This document shows, in pieces, positions 6,970-15,443 of a DNA stretch of 64,000 nucleotides. Position 1 is the first letter of the stretch; each line of letters starts with the position of its first letter. The notes under the pieces were generated by a model that ran no database searches, was not told where the DNA came from, and saw nothing but the letters and a program-made list of their open reading frames with translations. Source of the stretch: Rhizobium skierniewicense (GTDB taxonomy: Bacteria > Pseudomonadota > Alphaproteobacteria > Rhizobiales > Rhizobiaceae); NCBI RefSeq assembly GCF_014196515.1, contig NZ_JACIDV010000012.1:1-64000 (forward strand), written 5' to 3'. Position numbers and translations under genes: made by a program.

Positions 6970-7122
6970 TCAGATTCGACCGAGTAGAACAAGAATAAGG
7001 ACGATGACGAGCACCAGTCCGAGGCCGCCGGACAGGCCATAACCGTAATTGTGGAAGCCCCAGTTCGGCAGTGCGCCGATGAGGAAGAGGATGAGGAGGA
7101 CGACGAGAATTGTACCGAGCAT
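6970..7122 (-). CDS. DUF3309 family small hydrophobic protein
   Basis: A 50-residue protein, MLGTILVVLLILFLIGALPN at the start and GGLGLVLVIVLILVLLGRI at the end, joined by an aromatic Gly-rich turn (WGFHNYGYGLSGG). This two-helix hairpin with the central WG-Y-G pattern matches the DUF3309 family, which is common in Rhizobiales and has no established function. A GGAGAG site precedes the ATG by five bases and a strong terminator follows, so it is a stand-alone gene. Residue content places it in the cytoplasmic membrane. Confidence 0.8.
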   Translation of the reverse strand: MLGTILVVLLILFLIGALPNWGFHNYGYGLSGGLGLVLVIVLILVLLGRI

Positions 7123-7372
7123 GGTGCTCTCCGACAGTTGTTGAGCTTTTACAGTCTCTTATCAATGATGTGTCAGATGAAAAGTTCCGTTTTTTGACGG
7201 GTCTCCACCGGATGCCGCGTGAAAAACATCTCACGGGCAGGCGACACCGCTTTTTCCATAGGGTCTGGTGTGGTTGAGCTTGAAAGCGGGGGCGCAGCCA
7301 ATTAAGACGGTAGTCAAATAGCGCTCGGCTTTTCGGCCCGTTTGCGCGCTTTGTATGTGAGGCAAACACGAC

Positions 7373-8044
7373 ATGATGGATTTTGAAACCGCACGCGCCA
7401 AGATGGTGGATAGCCAGTTGCGCACGACCGATGTGACATCGCATTCGGTTTTAAACGCATTCATAGCGGTACCGCGCGAAGCATTCGTTCCCGCAGGCGT
7501 CAAGAAAATCGCCTATGCGGATGAGGATTTGCAGATCTGTCCGGCCAAGGACGGCACCGGTGCGCGGTACATCATGAAGGCGTCGCCACTGGCGAAGCTC
7601 TTGCAGTTGGCTGCGGTTACCAAGGACGATGTCGTGCTCGAAATCGGCGGTGGCACCGGCTACGTGACAGCGCTCCTGTCGCTGCTGGCAGGCTCCGTGG
7701 TCTCGCTCGAGGCCGACGAGGAACTGAGCGCAACGGCGACCGCGACACTGTCGTCTCTGGGGTATGACAATGTTGCAGTCGTCACGGGCTCTCTCGACAA
7801 GGGCCACGAGGCTGAAGCGCCATACGATCTGATTTTCATCAACGGTTCCGTCGAGCATGTGCCTGCTGCACTTTTGGAGCAGTTGCGTGACGGTGGGCGT
7901 CTGGTTGCCGTTGTCGGTTATGGCAATTCCGCCAAGGCGACCGTCTATCGCCGCGATGGCAAGGGTACGTCATCTGCCACGTTCTTCAATGCGTCGGTCA
8001 AGCCGGTGCCGGGCTTTGCAAAGACGCGCGAGTTCGTTTTTTGA
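7373..8044 (+). CDS. Protein-L-isoaspartate O-methyltransferase family protein
   Basis: 223 residues with a class I SAM-methyltransferase fold: VLEIGGGTGYVTALL is motif I, VVSLEADEEL motif II, and PYDLIFINGSVEHVP motif III. The N-terminal part (ARAKMVDSQLRTTDV, then FVPAGVKKIAYAD) is that of the Pcm family, whose members methylate isoaspartyl residues in aged proteins. The canonical active-site stretch TISQP before motif I is replaced by ARYIMKASPLAKL, so true isoaspartyl repair activity is uncertain. It is monocistronic: a terminator follows at 8074. Another Pcm homologue lies at 30138. Confidence 0.8.
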   Translation: MMDFETARAKMVDSQLRTTDVTSHSVLNAFIAVPREAFVPAGVKKIAYADEDLQICPAKDGTGARYIMKASPLAKLLQLAAVTKDDVVLEIGGGTGYVTALLSLLAGSVVSLEADEELSATATATLSSLGYDNVAVVTGSLDKGHEAEAPYDLIFINGSVEHVPAALLEQLRDGGRLVAVVGYGNSAKATVYRRDGKGTSSATFFNASVKPVPGFAKTREFVF

Positions 8045-8073
8045 TCACATCGAGTGTTTGCGGATGTTTCTGG

Positions 8074-8106
8074 AAGCCGGGCCCGCAAATGCCCGGCTTT
8101 TCTCTT
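8074..8106 (+). terminator. Terminator after the Pcm-family gene
   Basis: Nine-base arms AAGCCGGGC and GCCCGGCTT with an eight-base loop are followed by a T-rich stretch. Confidence 0.75.
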
Positions 8107-8260
8107 TGTCGCTTAACGGTTTGAAATAAAGCTGTGTAACAAGCCACTTAGTGACCTCGCATGGATTCATTTCTACCTTCGAGTGCCGTACACTGACGGT
8201 GATTCGGAGCGCGTATCGTCTGCTCCATTCCGTCTTTGAACGTGAAAATCGGGGATATCA

Positions 8261-9169
8261 ATGGCTCAGTCCAGCGTCGCGCGCGAACCATCCATGGAAG
8301 AAATTCTGGCATCCATTCGCCGCATCATCGAAAGCAACGAGCCTGCCTCTGCTGATGCTTTCGGCGCGCCATTGCCCCCCGTATACGATGAGGACGAGGA
8401 GAGCGACAACGCCTCATTCGCCGCAGAACTTGCAAGCCCGCCCGCCCACGTTCCGCCCGCCGCCAACCAGGGCTTTGGCGCGCGCCAGCAGCATGAGCCG
8501 CTGAACATGGTTCGCTCTGAGATGACGGGCAGCGAGTCGGCCGAAAAGACCATGTCGCTGGCAGACGTGGCAGCGCGTGTCAGGGCCGCCGCAGACCGCA
8601 ACGCCACACTTGGTCCGCAGGGTTATGCCCAGCAACGGCCTGCCGAGCCAGCACCTGCGGTTACGCAGGCGGCGCCACAGCCGGAACGTTATGTGCCCGC
8701 TCCACGCCCCGCTGACATACGTCCCCTGATGAACGCGCAGCCCGCCGCCGTGGCTCCGCGGCCGCAGGCGGCGCCGTTCTTTGATCGCCCGGCCGCCGTC
8801 CAGGAGCCGCAGCCTTTACCCGTCTGGGACAATATCGAGCTTCGTGGCGCCGTTGAACCGGAAGGTCCGGCACCGGTATTGCCCGAAGTGGTGGATGAGC
8901 AGCCCGTTGCCGTTTCGCCAGACGAGAAGCCAGAGAACAACAGCCTGTCCCTGAATTTGATTTCCGCTGCCGCCGGTGCGCAGATCCAGCGTTCGTTTGG
9001 CGAACTCGCCGAGATGTTCGATGGCGTGGAGCGTCCGACCGTCGAGCAGATGGCGCAGGATATGCTGCGGCCGATGCTGCAGGATTGGCTGGAAGACAAC
9101 CTTCCGACGCTGGTCGAAAGACTGGTGCGCGAGGAAATCGAGCGGGTTGCTCGCGGCCCCCGCCGGTAA
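8261..9169 (+). CDS. popZ: PopZ-like polar organising protein (DUF2497)
   Basis: 302 residues in three parts. The N-terminal helix REPSMEEILASIRRIIES is the DUF2497/PopZ signature used to bind client proteins. Residues about 30-225 are a Pro/Ala/Glu-rich disordered linker. Residues 226-300 form the conserved helical oligomerisation region (NLISAAAGAQIQRSFGELAE, then MLRPMLQDWLEDNLPTLVER). PopZ makes a polymeric hub at the cell pole that holds the chromosome origin and, in Agrobacterium, marks the growing pole. It sits directly upstream of valS. The start has GGGGA nine bases upstream. A long hairpin follows. Confidence 0.8.
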   Translation: MAQSSVAREPSMEEILASIRRIIESNEPASADAFGAPLPPVYDEDEESDNASFAAELASPPAHVPPAANQGFGARQQHEPLNMVRSEMTGSESAEKTMSLADVAARVRAAADRNATLGPQGYAQQRPAEPAPAVTQAAPQPERYVPAPRPADIRPLMNAQPAAVAPRPQAAPFFDRPAAVQEPQPLPVWDNIELRGAVEPEGPAPVLPEVVDEQPVAVSPDEKPENNSLSLNLISAAAGAQIQRSFGELAEMFDGVERPTVEQMAQDMLRPMLQDWLEDNLPTLVERLVREEIERVARGPRR

Positions 9170-9201
9170 CCTCTCACGTCTCATTATTTTCGGCATGGCC
9201 C

Positions 9202-9267
9202 GACGACCTCTCCCGCGTGGTGCTCTGATCCAGCCCGAGCATCACGCGGGAGAGGTCATCGCCTTTT
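9202..9267 (+). terminator. Very long-stem terminator after popZ
   Basis: Two 24-base arms (9202-9225 and 9237-9260) match at 22 positions around an 11-base loop and are followed by GCCTTTTT. This is longer than the usual 7-12 bp stems seen elsewhere in the window. Confidence 0.8.
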
Positions 9268-9488
9268 TGCGATCTTATCTTTTTGATTGTGAGGCTTTGC
9301 TATTGAAATCTCGACAGGCTGTTGACTCTCCACCGCCCATCCGTATTTAAAAAATCACACATATGGCGCATTGCGATCCCCGGGATCCGTGATGCACTGT
9401 AGATTTGCTGTCGTGTCGTATGTCGTTTCGCAAAAAGCGCTGCAAATCTGCGCGACATGCTCCAGAACTCTAAAATTCAGGTCCGTAA
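9268..9488 (+). other. valS upstream region
   Basis: AT-rich noncoding DNA between the popZ terminator and valS. Apart from the promoter-like pair at 9322-9349 there is a roughly 140-base leader. It holds two related segments, CTGTAGATTTGC and GCTGCAAATCTGC, in inverted orientation (about 9397-9457), which could pair in the leader RNA. No T-box-like structure is evident. Confidence 0.4.
9322..9349 (+). promoter_or_regulatory. Candidate valS promoter
   Basis: TTGACT and TATTTA are separated by 16 bases in AT-rich sequence downstream of the popZ terminator, with no other gene start nearby. Confidence 0.5.
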
Positions 9489-12332
9489 ATGCTCGAAAAG
9501 ACCTACGATTCCGCATCCGTAGAACCCAAAATCGCCAAAGCCTGGGATGACGCCAACGCCTTTCGTGCCGGTGCGAACGCCAAGCCGGGCGCGGAAACGT
9601 TCACAATCGTGATTCCTCCGCCGAACGTGACCGGCTCGCTGCATATGGGGCACGCCCTCAACAATACGCTTCAGGACATCATGGTCCGGTTCGAGCGCAT
9701 GCGCGGCAAGGACGTGTTGTGGCAGCCGGGCATGGACCACGCCGGTATCGCGACCCAGATGGTCGTTGAGCGCAAGCTGATGGAAAACCAGCTGCCGGGC
9801 CGTCGAGAGATGGGCCGTGAGGCTTTCATCGAGAAGGTCTGGCAGTGGAAGGAAGAGTCGGGCGGGCTGATCTTCAACCAGTTGAAACGTCTCGGCGCAT
9901 CTTGCGACTGGTCACGTGAGCGCTTCACGATGGACGAGGGGTTGTCACAAGCCGTTCTCGAAGTCTTCGTTACGCTCTATAAGGAAGGCCTGATCTACAA
10001 GGACATGCGCCTTGTGAACTGGGACCCCAAGCTGCTGACGGCGATTTCCGACATGGAAGTCGAGCAGCTGGAAGTGAAGGGGAACCTCTGGCATTTCCGT
10101 TATCCGCTGGAAGACGGCGTCACCTATCAATACCCATGTGCATGGGATGATCGTGGACAGCCGACCGAATTCGAAACCCGCGATTATATCGTCGTTGCAA
10201 CGACCCGCCCGGAAACGATGCTGGGCGATACCGGCATTGCGGTGAACCCGGAAGACGAGCGATACAAGTCTATCGTCGGCAAACACGCCATCCTGCCGAT
10301 CGTCGGTCGCAAGATCCCCATCGTTGCCGATGACTATGCCGATCCGTCGGCGGGCACGGGTGCCGTCAAGATCACGCCAGCGCATGACTTCAACGACTTC
10401 GAAGTCGGCAAGCGGGCGGGCCTACGGGCCATCAACATTCTCAATGTCGACGCGACGGTCACCATCAAGGACAACGAGGACTTCCTCGAAGGCCTCGATC
10501 ATCCGGCGGCGCTGCACGGTGCGTGGGATCGTCTGGAAGGGCAGGACCGTTTTACCGCCCGCAAGATCATCGTCGAGATTTTCGAAGAGGCTGGCCTTCT
10601 CGACAAGATCGAGCCGCACAAGCACATGGTGCCGCATGGCGACCGTGGTGGCGTGCCGATCGAGCCGCGCATGACCGAGCAATGGTGGGTGGACAACAAG
10701 ACACTCGCCAAGCCCGCAATCGAATCCGTTCGCGAAGGCCGCACCAATTTCGTACCGAAAAACTGGGAAAACACCTACTTCCAGTGGATGGAGAACATCC
10801 AGCCATGGTGCATCTCGCGCCAGCTGTGGTGGGGTCACCAAATTCCCGCATGGTATGGTCCCGATGGACAGGTTTTTGTCGAAAAGACCGAAGAAGAAGC
10901 GCTTCAGGCCGCTATCCAGCACTATATTGCGCATGAAGGCCCCTGGAAGGCCTGGGTTGAGGAGAAGCTGGAGAACTTCAAACCCGGCGAAATCCTGACC
11001 CGTGACGAAGACGTTCTCGATACGTGGTTCTCGTCAGCCCTGTGGCCGTTCTCGACGCTCGGCTGGCCGGAAAAGACGCCGGAGCTTGCACGGTATTATC
11101 CGACCAATGTTCTGGTCACCGGCTTCGACATCATTCCGTTCTGGGTGGTGCGCATGATGCAGATGGGCCTGCACTTCATGAAGGACGAGGCGGGTAATCC
11201 GGTCGAGCCGTTCCACACGATCTACATCCATGCGCTGGTTCGCGACAAGAACGGCCAGAAGATGTCGAAGTCGAAGGGCAACGTCATCGATCCGCTCGAT
11301 CTGATCGACGAATATGGTGCCGACGCGCTGCGCTTCACGCTGGCCATCATGGCGGCGCAAGGGCGTGACGTGAAGCTGGACCCGGCGCGCATTGCCGGTT
11401 ACCGCAACTTCGGCACCAAGCTGTGGAATGCGACGCGTTTTGCCGAAATGAACGGGGTCAAGCGTGATCCACATTTCATTCCGGAAGCAACGACGCAGAC
11501 CATCAACCGCTGGATTCTGACAGAGCTGGCAGACGCTGCCAGGGATGTGACGGCGGCCATCGAGAACTATCGTTTCAACGATGCGGCGGGCCTGCTCTAT
11601 CGCTTCGTGTGGAACCAGGTCTGTGACTGGTATCTGGAACTGCTGAAGCCTGTCTTCAGCGGTGAAGACGAAGGTGCCAAGATCGAAGCGCAGGCCTGTG
11701 CGGCATACGTTCTGGAAGAGATCTACAAGCTGCTGCATCCGTTCATGCCGTTCATGACGGAAGAGCTGTGGGCGCATTCGGCAGGCGAAGGCGAAAGCCG
11801 CGCCGATCTGCTGTGCCACACGGACTGGCCAGCACCTCAGTTCCGGGATGATGCGGCGGCAGCCGAAATCAACTGGCTGATTGATCTTGTCTCCGGTATT
11901 CGATCGACGCGCTCGGAAATGAACGTGCCGCCGGGCGCAATGGCACCGCTGGTCATTGTCGCGGCAAGCCCGGCAACGGAAACGCGTCTCGACCGCCATT
12001 CGGCGGCGATCCGTCGTCTGGCCCGCGCTGATGAGATCCTGGCTGCGGACGTCGCGCCCAAGGGCTCGGCACAGCTCGTGTTGGGCGAGGCGACCGTCTG
12101 TATTCCTCTCGGCAACCTCATCGATGTCGCGGCAGAAAAAGCCAGACTTGAAAAGGCTATCGGCAAGGCGGAGAGCGAAATGGAGCGGATCGACAAGAAG
12201 CTGTCGAACGAGAAGTTCGTTTCCAATGCCGACCCGGACGTTGTTGCGGCGGACCGCGACCGCAAGGCCGAACTTGAAGTCCAGATCAAGAGCTTGAAAA
12301 CGGCCCTTTTACGGGTCAATGAAGCCGGCTGA
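9489..12332 (+). CDS. valS: Valyl-tRNA synthetase
   Basis: 947 residues, the usual length for bacterial ValRS. It charges tRNA-Val in the cytoplasm. The class I signatures are intact: PPPNVTGSLHMGHAL near residue 50 (HIGH motif, here HMGH) and GQKMSKSKGN near residue 590 (KMSKS). The CP1 editing domain lies between them (ATTRPETMLGDTGI, PAHDFNDFEVG). The C-terminus carries the ValRS-specific coiled-coil arm (ekarleKAIGKAESEMERIDKK region) ending in KTALLRVNEAG. It is transcribed from its own leader and ends at a terminator, so it is monocistronic. Confidence 0.97.
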   Translation: MLEKTYDSASVEPKIAKAWDDANAFRAGANAKPGAETFTIVIPPPNVTGSLHMGHALNNTLQDIMVRFERMRGKDVLWQPGMDHAGIATQMVVERKLMENQLPGRREMGREAFIEKVWQWKEESGGLIFNQLKRLGASCDWSRERFTMDEGLSQAVLEVFVTLYKEGLIYKDMRLVNWDPKLLTAISDMEVEQLEVKGNLWHFRYPLEDGVTYQYPCAWDDRGQPTEFETRDYIVVATTRPETMLGDTGIAVNPEDERYKSIVGKHAILPIVGRKIPIVADDYADPSAGTGAVKITPAHDFNDFEVGKRAGLRAINILNVDATVTIKDNEDFLEGLDHPAALHGAWDRLEGQDRFTARKIIVEIFEEAGLLDKIEPHKHMVPHGDRGGVPIEPRMTEQWWVDNKTLAKPAIESVREGRTNFVPKNWENTYFQWMENIQPWCISRQLWWGHQIPAWYGPDGQVFVEKTEEEALQAAIQHYIAHEGPWKAWVEEKLENFKPGEILTRDEDVLDTWFSSALWPFSTLGWPEKTPELARYYPTNVLVTGFDIIPFWVVRMMQMGLHFMKDEAGNPVEPFHTIYIHALVRDKNGQKMSKSKGNVIDPLDLIDEYGADALRFTLAIMAAQGRDVKLDPARIAGYRNFGTKLWNATRFAEMNGVKRDPHFIPEATTQTINRWILTELADAARDVTAAIENYRFNDAAGLLYRFVWNQVCDWYLELLKPVFSGEDEGAKIEAQACAAYVLEEIYKLLHPFMPFMTEELWAHSAGEGESRADLLCHTDWPAPQFRDDAAAAEINWLIDLVSGIRSTRSEMNVPPGAMAPLVIVAASPATETRLDRHSAAIRRLARADEILAADVAPKGSAQLVLGEATVCIPLGNLIDVAAEKARLEKAIGKAESEMERIDKKLSNEKFVSNADPDVVAADRDRKAELEVQIKSLKTALLRVNEAG

Positions 12333-12352
12333 GCCTGACGATAGGCTGATAA

Positions 12353-12386
12353 AGAAAGCGCTCCTGAACAGGGGCGCTTTTTTGTT
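12353..12386 (+). terminator. valS terminator
   Basis: AAGCGCTCCTG and CAGGGGCGCTT form a near-perfect stem followed by a run of six T. Confidence 0.8.
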
Positions 12387-12747
12387 CGAGCATGTAGTGC
12401 CAAGAATCAACGCTGTCAGGATCCCTGCACCAAAACTGCGTTCCGCATGTCCAGATTTTTCCGGCGCCGACAGAGTGAGGCGAAAGCGCGGCTTTTGCAT
12501 GTGAAAATTGTGGATGTTGTCGGTTCGCTACAGTAGCGTCGCCACACGCCAATTCATTCCAAGAAAATAGCGTAGAGTTCATTTTTTTGGAAAAAAAAAC
12601 CAGTTTGGGACAACAAGCCCATTGCGGTCAGCATCTTACGTCAAGTTATTTTGCGCTGCAAAAAATCCTGCGCCTACTCCGTAGATTGTGTTTCCTTTCA
12701 AAGCATTGCACTTTCGACGCATCACATTGCCTTGATTGGGGAGAGAG
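12387..12747 (+). other. Noncoding region upstream of the FadL-like gene
   Basis: About 360 bases with no convincing coding frame on either strand. It contains a T7/A9 tract near 12583-12599 (TTTTTTTGGAAAAAAAAA), which could form an intrinsically bent segment or a short hairpin, and AT-rich DNA consistent with a promoter region for the outer-membrane gene. No specific operator is recognised. Confidence 0.4.
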
Positions 12748-14016
12748 ATGGCAACACATAATCATTTTATCACGGGCGTTTTGGGCCTTGCTATCGGTAT
12801 CACGTCGATCACGCCTGCTTTTGCAGGTGGTCTGGAGCGCGGCGGTTACAATATCGACCAGCTGTTCGACGCATCGCCATTCACGTTCTCATCCGGCGTT
12901 ACCTATGTGATGCCGCAGCGAAAGCTGAAGAATGTGCGCGATACGGACCCCAGGGACCGCCTCGGAACGGATGGTATCGGCGGCGGGACGACGACTGCCG
13001 ACGACAGCGAAAGCTATGCGATCCCCTATGTCGGTTTCAAGGGCGGCTACGGTCCGGTCGATTGCCTTGTCGATTATTCCCAGCCATTCGGTGCTCATCT
13101 CGATCCGGGAAATGGATGGGTCGGCGCTCAGAGCAATATTGAGACAAAGCTCCGCACCGACAATTACGGTCTGACCTGCTCCTACAAATTCGATGCAGGC
13201 CCGGGCCAGTTCCGCGTTATTGGTGGCGGTTTTTACCAGGAGATCGAGGCGTTCAAGACAAGACTTGTTGCACCCATTACCGGTCCTGCATCGGCGGTCT
13301 TCGATGGGGTCGGCCGTCTTGATATAAGTGATGAAGCGCTCGGCTGGCGCGCCGGGGTTGCGTATGAGATTCCGGAATATGCGCTGCGTGCAAGCCTCGT
13401 TTACAACAGTCGCGTGAAGTATGACAATCTTTCAGGTTCGCTCGATCTGACGGACGTCCCGGCCGCTGCCAATCCTGCCAATCCATTCCTCGGGAGGCGT
13501 TTCGGCGTTGTAGGCTCTGCGGAGGCCCCTGACTCGCTGGAACTCAAGGTACAGAGCGGGATTGCGCCCGATTGGCTCGCATTCGGATCTGTCAAATGGA
13601 CGAACTGGAGCCTGATCCAGTCCATCGGTTTCTGCCCGGTTGCTTCTTCAGGCTTGCCTTGCCCCCCTGGCGGTGTCACCTCTCTCGATCAGCTTTATCG
13701 TGATGGCTGGACGATTTCGGGCGGCGTTGGTCACAAGTTCAATGATCAGTGGTCGGGTGCTCTGAGCCTGACCTGGGATCGTGGCACGAGCACCGGCGTT
13801 GGATCACAGACCGATACATGGACCGTTGGAGCCGGTGTTTCTTATGCCGTCACGGAAAATATCGAGTGGCGTGTTGCGGGCGCTGTCGGACTTTTGACAA
13901 GCGGCAGCTCCGGTGCTGTGACGCGCGGCGGTGTGACTTACGGTGACGACGTCGCTTACGACTTCGGAAACGATCTCGTCAGCGCTGTTTCCACGTCGGT
14001 CAAAGTAAAGTTTTAA
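12748..14016 (+). CDS. OmpP1/FadL/TodX family outer-membrane transporter
   Basis: 422 residues from ATG 12748, chosen for the GGGGAGAG site just before it. A signal peptide ends at TPAFA (about residue 26). The mature protein alternates hydrophobic and polar residues as a beta-barrel and ends in VKVKF with a C-terminal Phe, the outer-membrane sorting signal. The overall pattern (ALGWRAGVAYEIPEYALRAS, WTISGGVGHKFNDQWSGALS) is that of FadL-type channels, which import long-chain fatty acids or other hydrophobic compounds. The substrate is not determined. The gene stands alone between noncoding regions, ending at a terminator. Confidence 0.85.
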   Translation: MATHNHFITGVLGLAIGITSITPAFAGGLERGGYNIDQLFDASPFTFSSGVTYVMPQRKLKNVRDTDPRDRLGTDGIGGGTTTADDSESYAIPYVGFKGGYGPVDCLVDYSQPFGAHLDPGNGWVGAQSNIETKLRTDNYGLTCSYKFDAGPGQFRVIGGGFYQEIEAFKTRLVAPITGPASAVFDGVGRLDISDEALGWRAGVAYEIPEYALRASLVYNSRVKYDNLSGSLDLTDVPAAANPANPFLGRRFGVVGSAEAPDSLELKVQSGIAPDWLAFGSVKWTNWSLIQSIGFCPVASSGLPCPPGGVTSLDQLYRDGWTISGGVGHKFNDQWSGALSLTWDRGTSTGVGSQTDTWTVGAGVSYAVTENIEWRVAGAVGLLTSGSSGAVTRGGVTYGDDVAYDFGNDLVSAVSTSVKVKF

Positions 14017-14036
14017 TACTGGTTAAGACAAAAACG

Positions 14037-14064
14037 AACCCGGTCTTTCGAGGCCGGGTTTTTT
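14037..14064 (+). terminator. Terminator after the FadL-like gene
   Basis: AACCCGG and CCGGGTT arms with a ten-base loop, followed by TTTTTT. Confidence 0.85.
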
Positions 14065-14538
14065 GTTGCCGTCCACTAATATTGTGACGATTTGGCAACA
14101 TATTTATGCAACCTTCACGTAGGGTAAGAATGGGGACGTATTTGTCCATTTCCCGCCACAAACAAGTTGCTTGTCTGTTTTCGAGAGACGCGGGGAATGA
14201 AAGAATAGGCAGGCTTCGAGGGTGGCGCTGCAGGTTTGGTGGACGTGAAAACGGGTTTGGATTCAGTGTTTAAGGACGTAAAAGCGGATTTCGACTTCGC
14301 GCGCTTCCATCACGGAATCCGAACGGCGGTAAAACGCCGTGATATTGCCGAAAATGGCGGATACATTCGTTGGCATGAAAATACGGATCTGGCACCACAT
14401 TTGATCTCTGGCAGCACGTGGGACAGTGCGGCTGGACCATCGAGCGTGTCCTGAATTCCCGGGAGTCATCGGGAATGTCTTTGCTGTAAAGTTTGAGTAC
14501 TCGCTATAGGCCGGGAAGAGTGAGAGAAGTTCGTTGAA
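14065..14538 (+). other. Long noncoding leader upstream of exoR
   Basis: About 470 bases without a supportable gene. An open frame at 14236-14454 has a TTG start, no ribosome binding site and no family resemblance. Short inverted repeats are visible (GGCGGTAAAACGCC near 14322, and ATTCCCG/CGGGAAT at 14455-14476). The latter lies about 60 bases before exoR and could be a leader hairpin. The region probably holds the exoR promoter and regulatory sites. Confidence 0.4.
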
Positions 14539-15333
14539 ATGCTGAAATGTGACATCAACGTTTTAAAGCCGCTATGTCTGGGAGTGTTGCTCGTATCGAT
14601 GGCAATACCGGCGGCAGCTTTCGACATCAATTCGGGTGTGACGAAGGAATCAGGTCCTTTCGATCTCTTCAAATTCGGTTTCAAGTCGTACAAGAGCGGC
14701 AAGAAGGACGATGCTGTCGAGGCCTATCGCTATGCCGCGGAAAAAGGTCATACGGGCTCGCGCTGGGCGCTTGCGAATATGTATGCCTTTGGTGACGGTG
14801 TTGCCAAAAACGATTTCGAAGCCTTCAAGATTTACAGCGAGATTGCCAGCCAGGGCGTGGAGCCCGGCTCCGAGGACACCGGCTTCTTCGTCAACGCGCT
14901 TCTCTCGCTCGCCGATTATTATCGCCATGGTATTCCTGGCAGCCCGGTCAAGACCGATCTGTCACAGGCCCGCCAGCTCTATTTCCAGGTCGCCTCCACA
15001 TTCGGTGTGGCCGAAGCTCAGTTCGAGCTTGCACAGATGATACTGGCAGGCGAGGGCGGTCGCGCAGACACCCAGCAGGCCAAGAAGTGGCTGAACCAGG
15101 CGCGTAAGCACGGCCATGCCGGTGCCATGTCCATCTTCGGCAATCTCCTGTTTCAGGAAGGTCAGACCGTGCGTGGGCTCGCTTTCATGACGGCCGCGCT
15201 GGACAAGTGTTCCGCCGCCAACTGCAAGTGGATACAGAACATGCAGGAACAGGCCTTCTCGGTTGCTGCAGAAGAAGACAGACGTGTTGCGATCTCGCTC
15301 GCGCAGAATATTGCCCTGGGTGACGCTGACTGA
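14539..15333 (+). CDS. exoR: ExoR, periplasmic repressor of ExoS/ChvI signalling
   Basis: 264 residues. A signal peptide (cleavage after IPAAA, near residue 27) is followed by FDINSGVTKESGPFDLFKFG, the conserved start of mature rhizobial ExoR. Sel1-like repeats follow: AVEAYRYAAEKGHTGSRWAL, then YADGDG-type turns, QARQLYFQVASTFGVAEAQF, and AKKWLNQARKHGHAGAMSIF. ExoR binds the sensor kinase ExoS (ChvG) in the periplasm and holds it off; its loss or acid-induced cleavage derepresses succinoglycan synthesis and represses motility, and in Agrobacterium it links to virulence. It lies upstream of xthA (convergent), as I recall from rhizobial genomes. Confidence 0.9.
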   Translation: MLKCDINVLKPLCLGVLLVSMAIPAAAFDINSGVTKESGPFDLFKFGFKSYKSGKKDDAVEAYRYAAEKGHTGSRWALANMYAFGDGVAKNDFEAFKIYSEIASQGVEPGSEDTGFFVNALLSLADYYRHGIPGSPVKTDLSQARQLYFQVASTFGVAEAQFELAQMILAGEGGRADTQQAKKWLNQARKHGHAGAMSIFGNLLFQEGQTVRGLAFMTAALDKCSAANCKWIQNMQEQAFSVAAEEDRRVAISLAQNIALGDAD

Positions 15334-15443
15334 TTTCAATCGACCTGCACGGTCATCGGATTCATGGCTGGGTCGCGTCGTCCTCCTCCAGACAAGCCGA
15401 GGGATGACGGGGAGAGGGTGAAGAGGGTCACCCCATCAGGCCG

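Noticed and set aside
9388..9460. T-box or attenuator in the valS leader
   Set aside because: Only a short imperfect inverted repeat is present; no T-box sequence, and T-boxes are not expected in this group.
14236..14454. 72-codon frame upstream of exoR
   Set aside because: TTG start, no ribosome binding site, no resemblance to known proteins; treated as leader.
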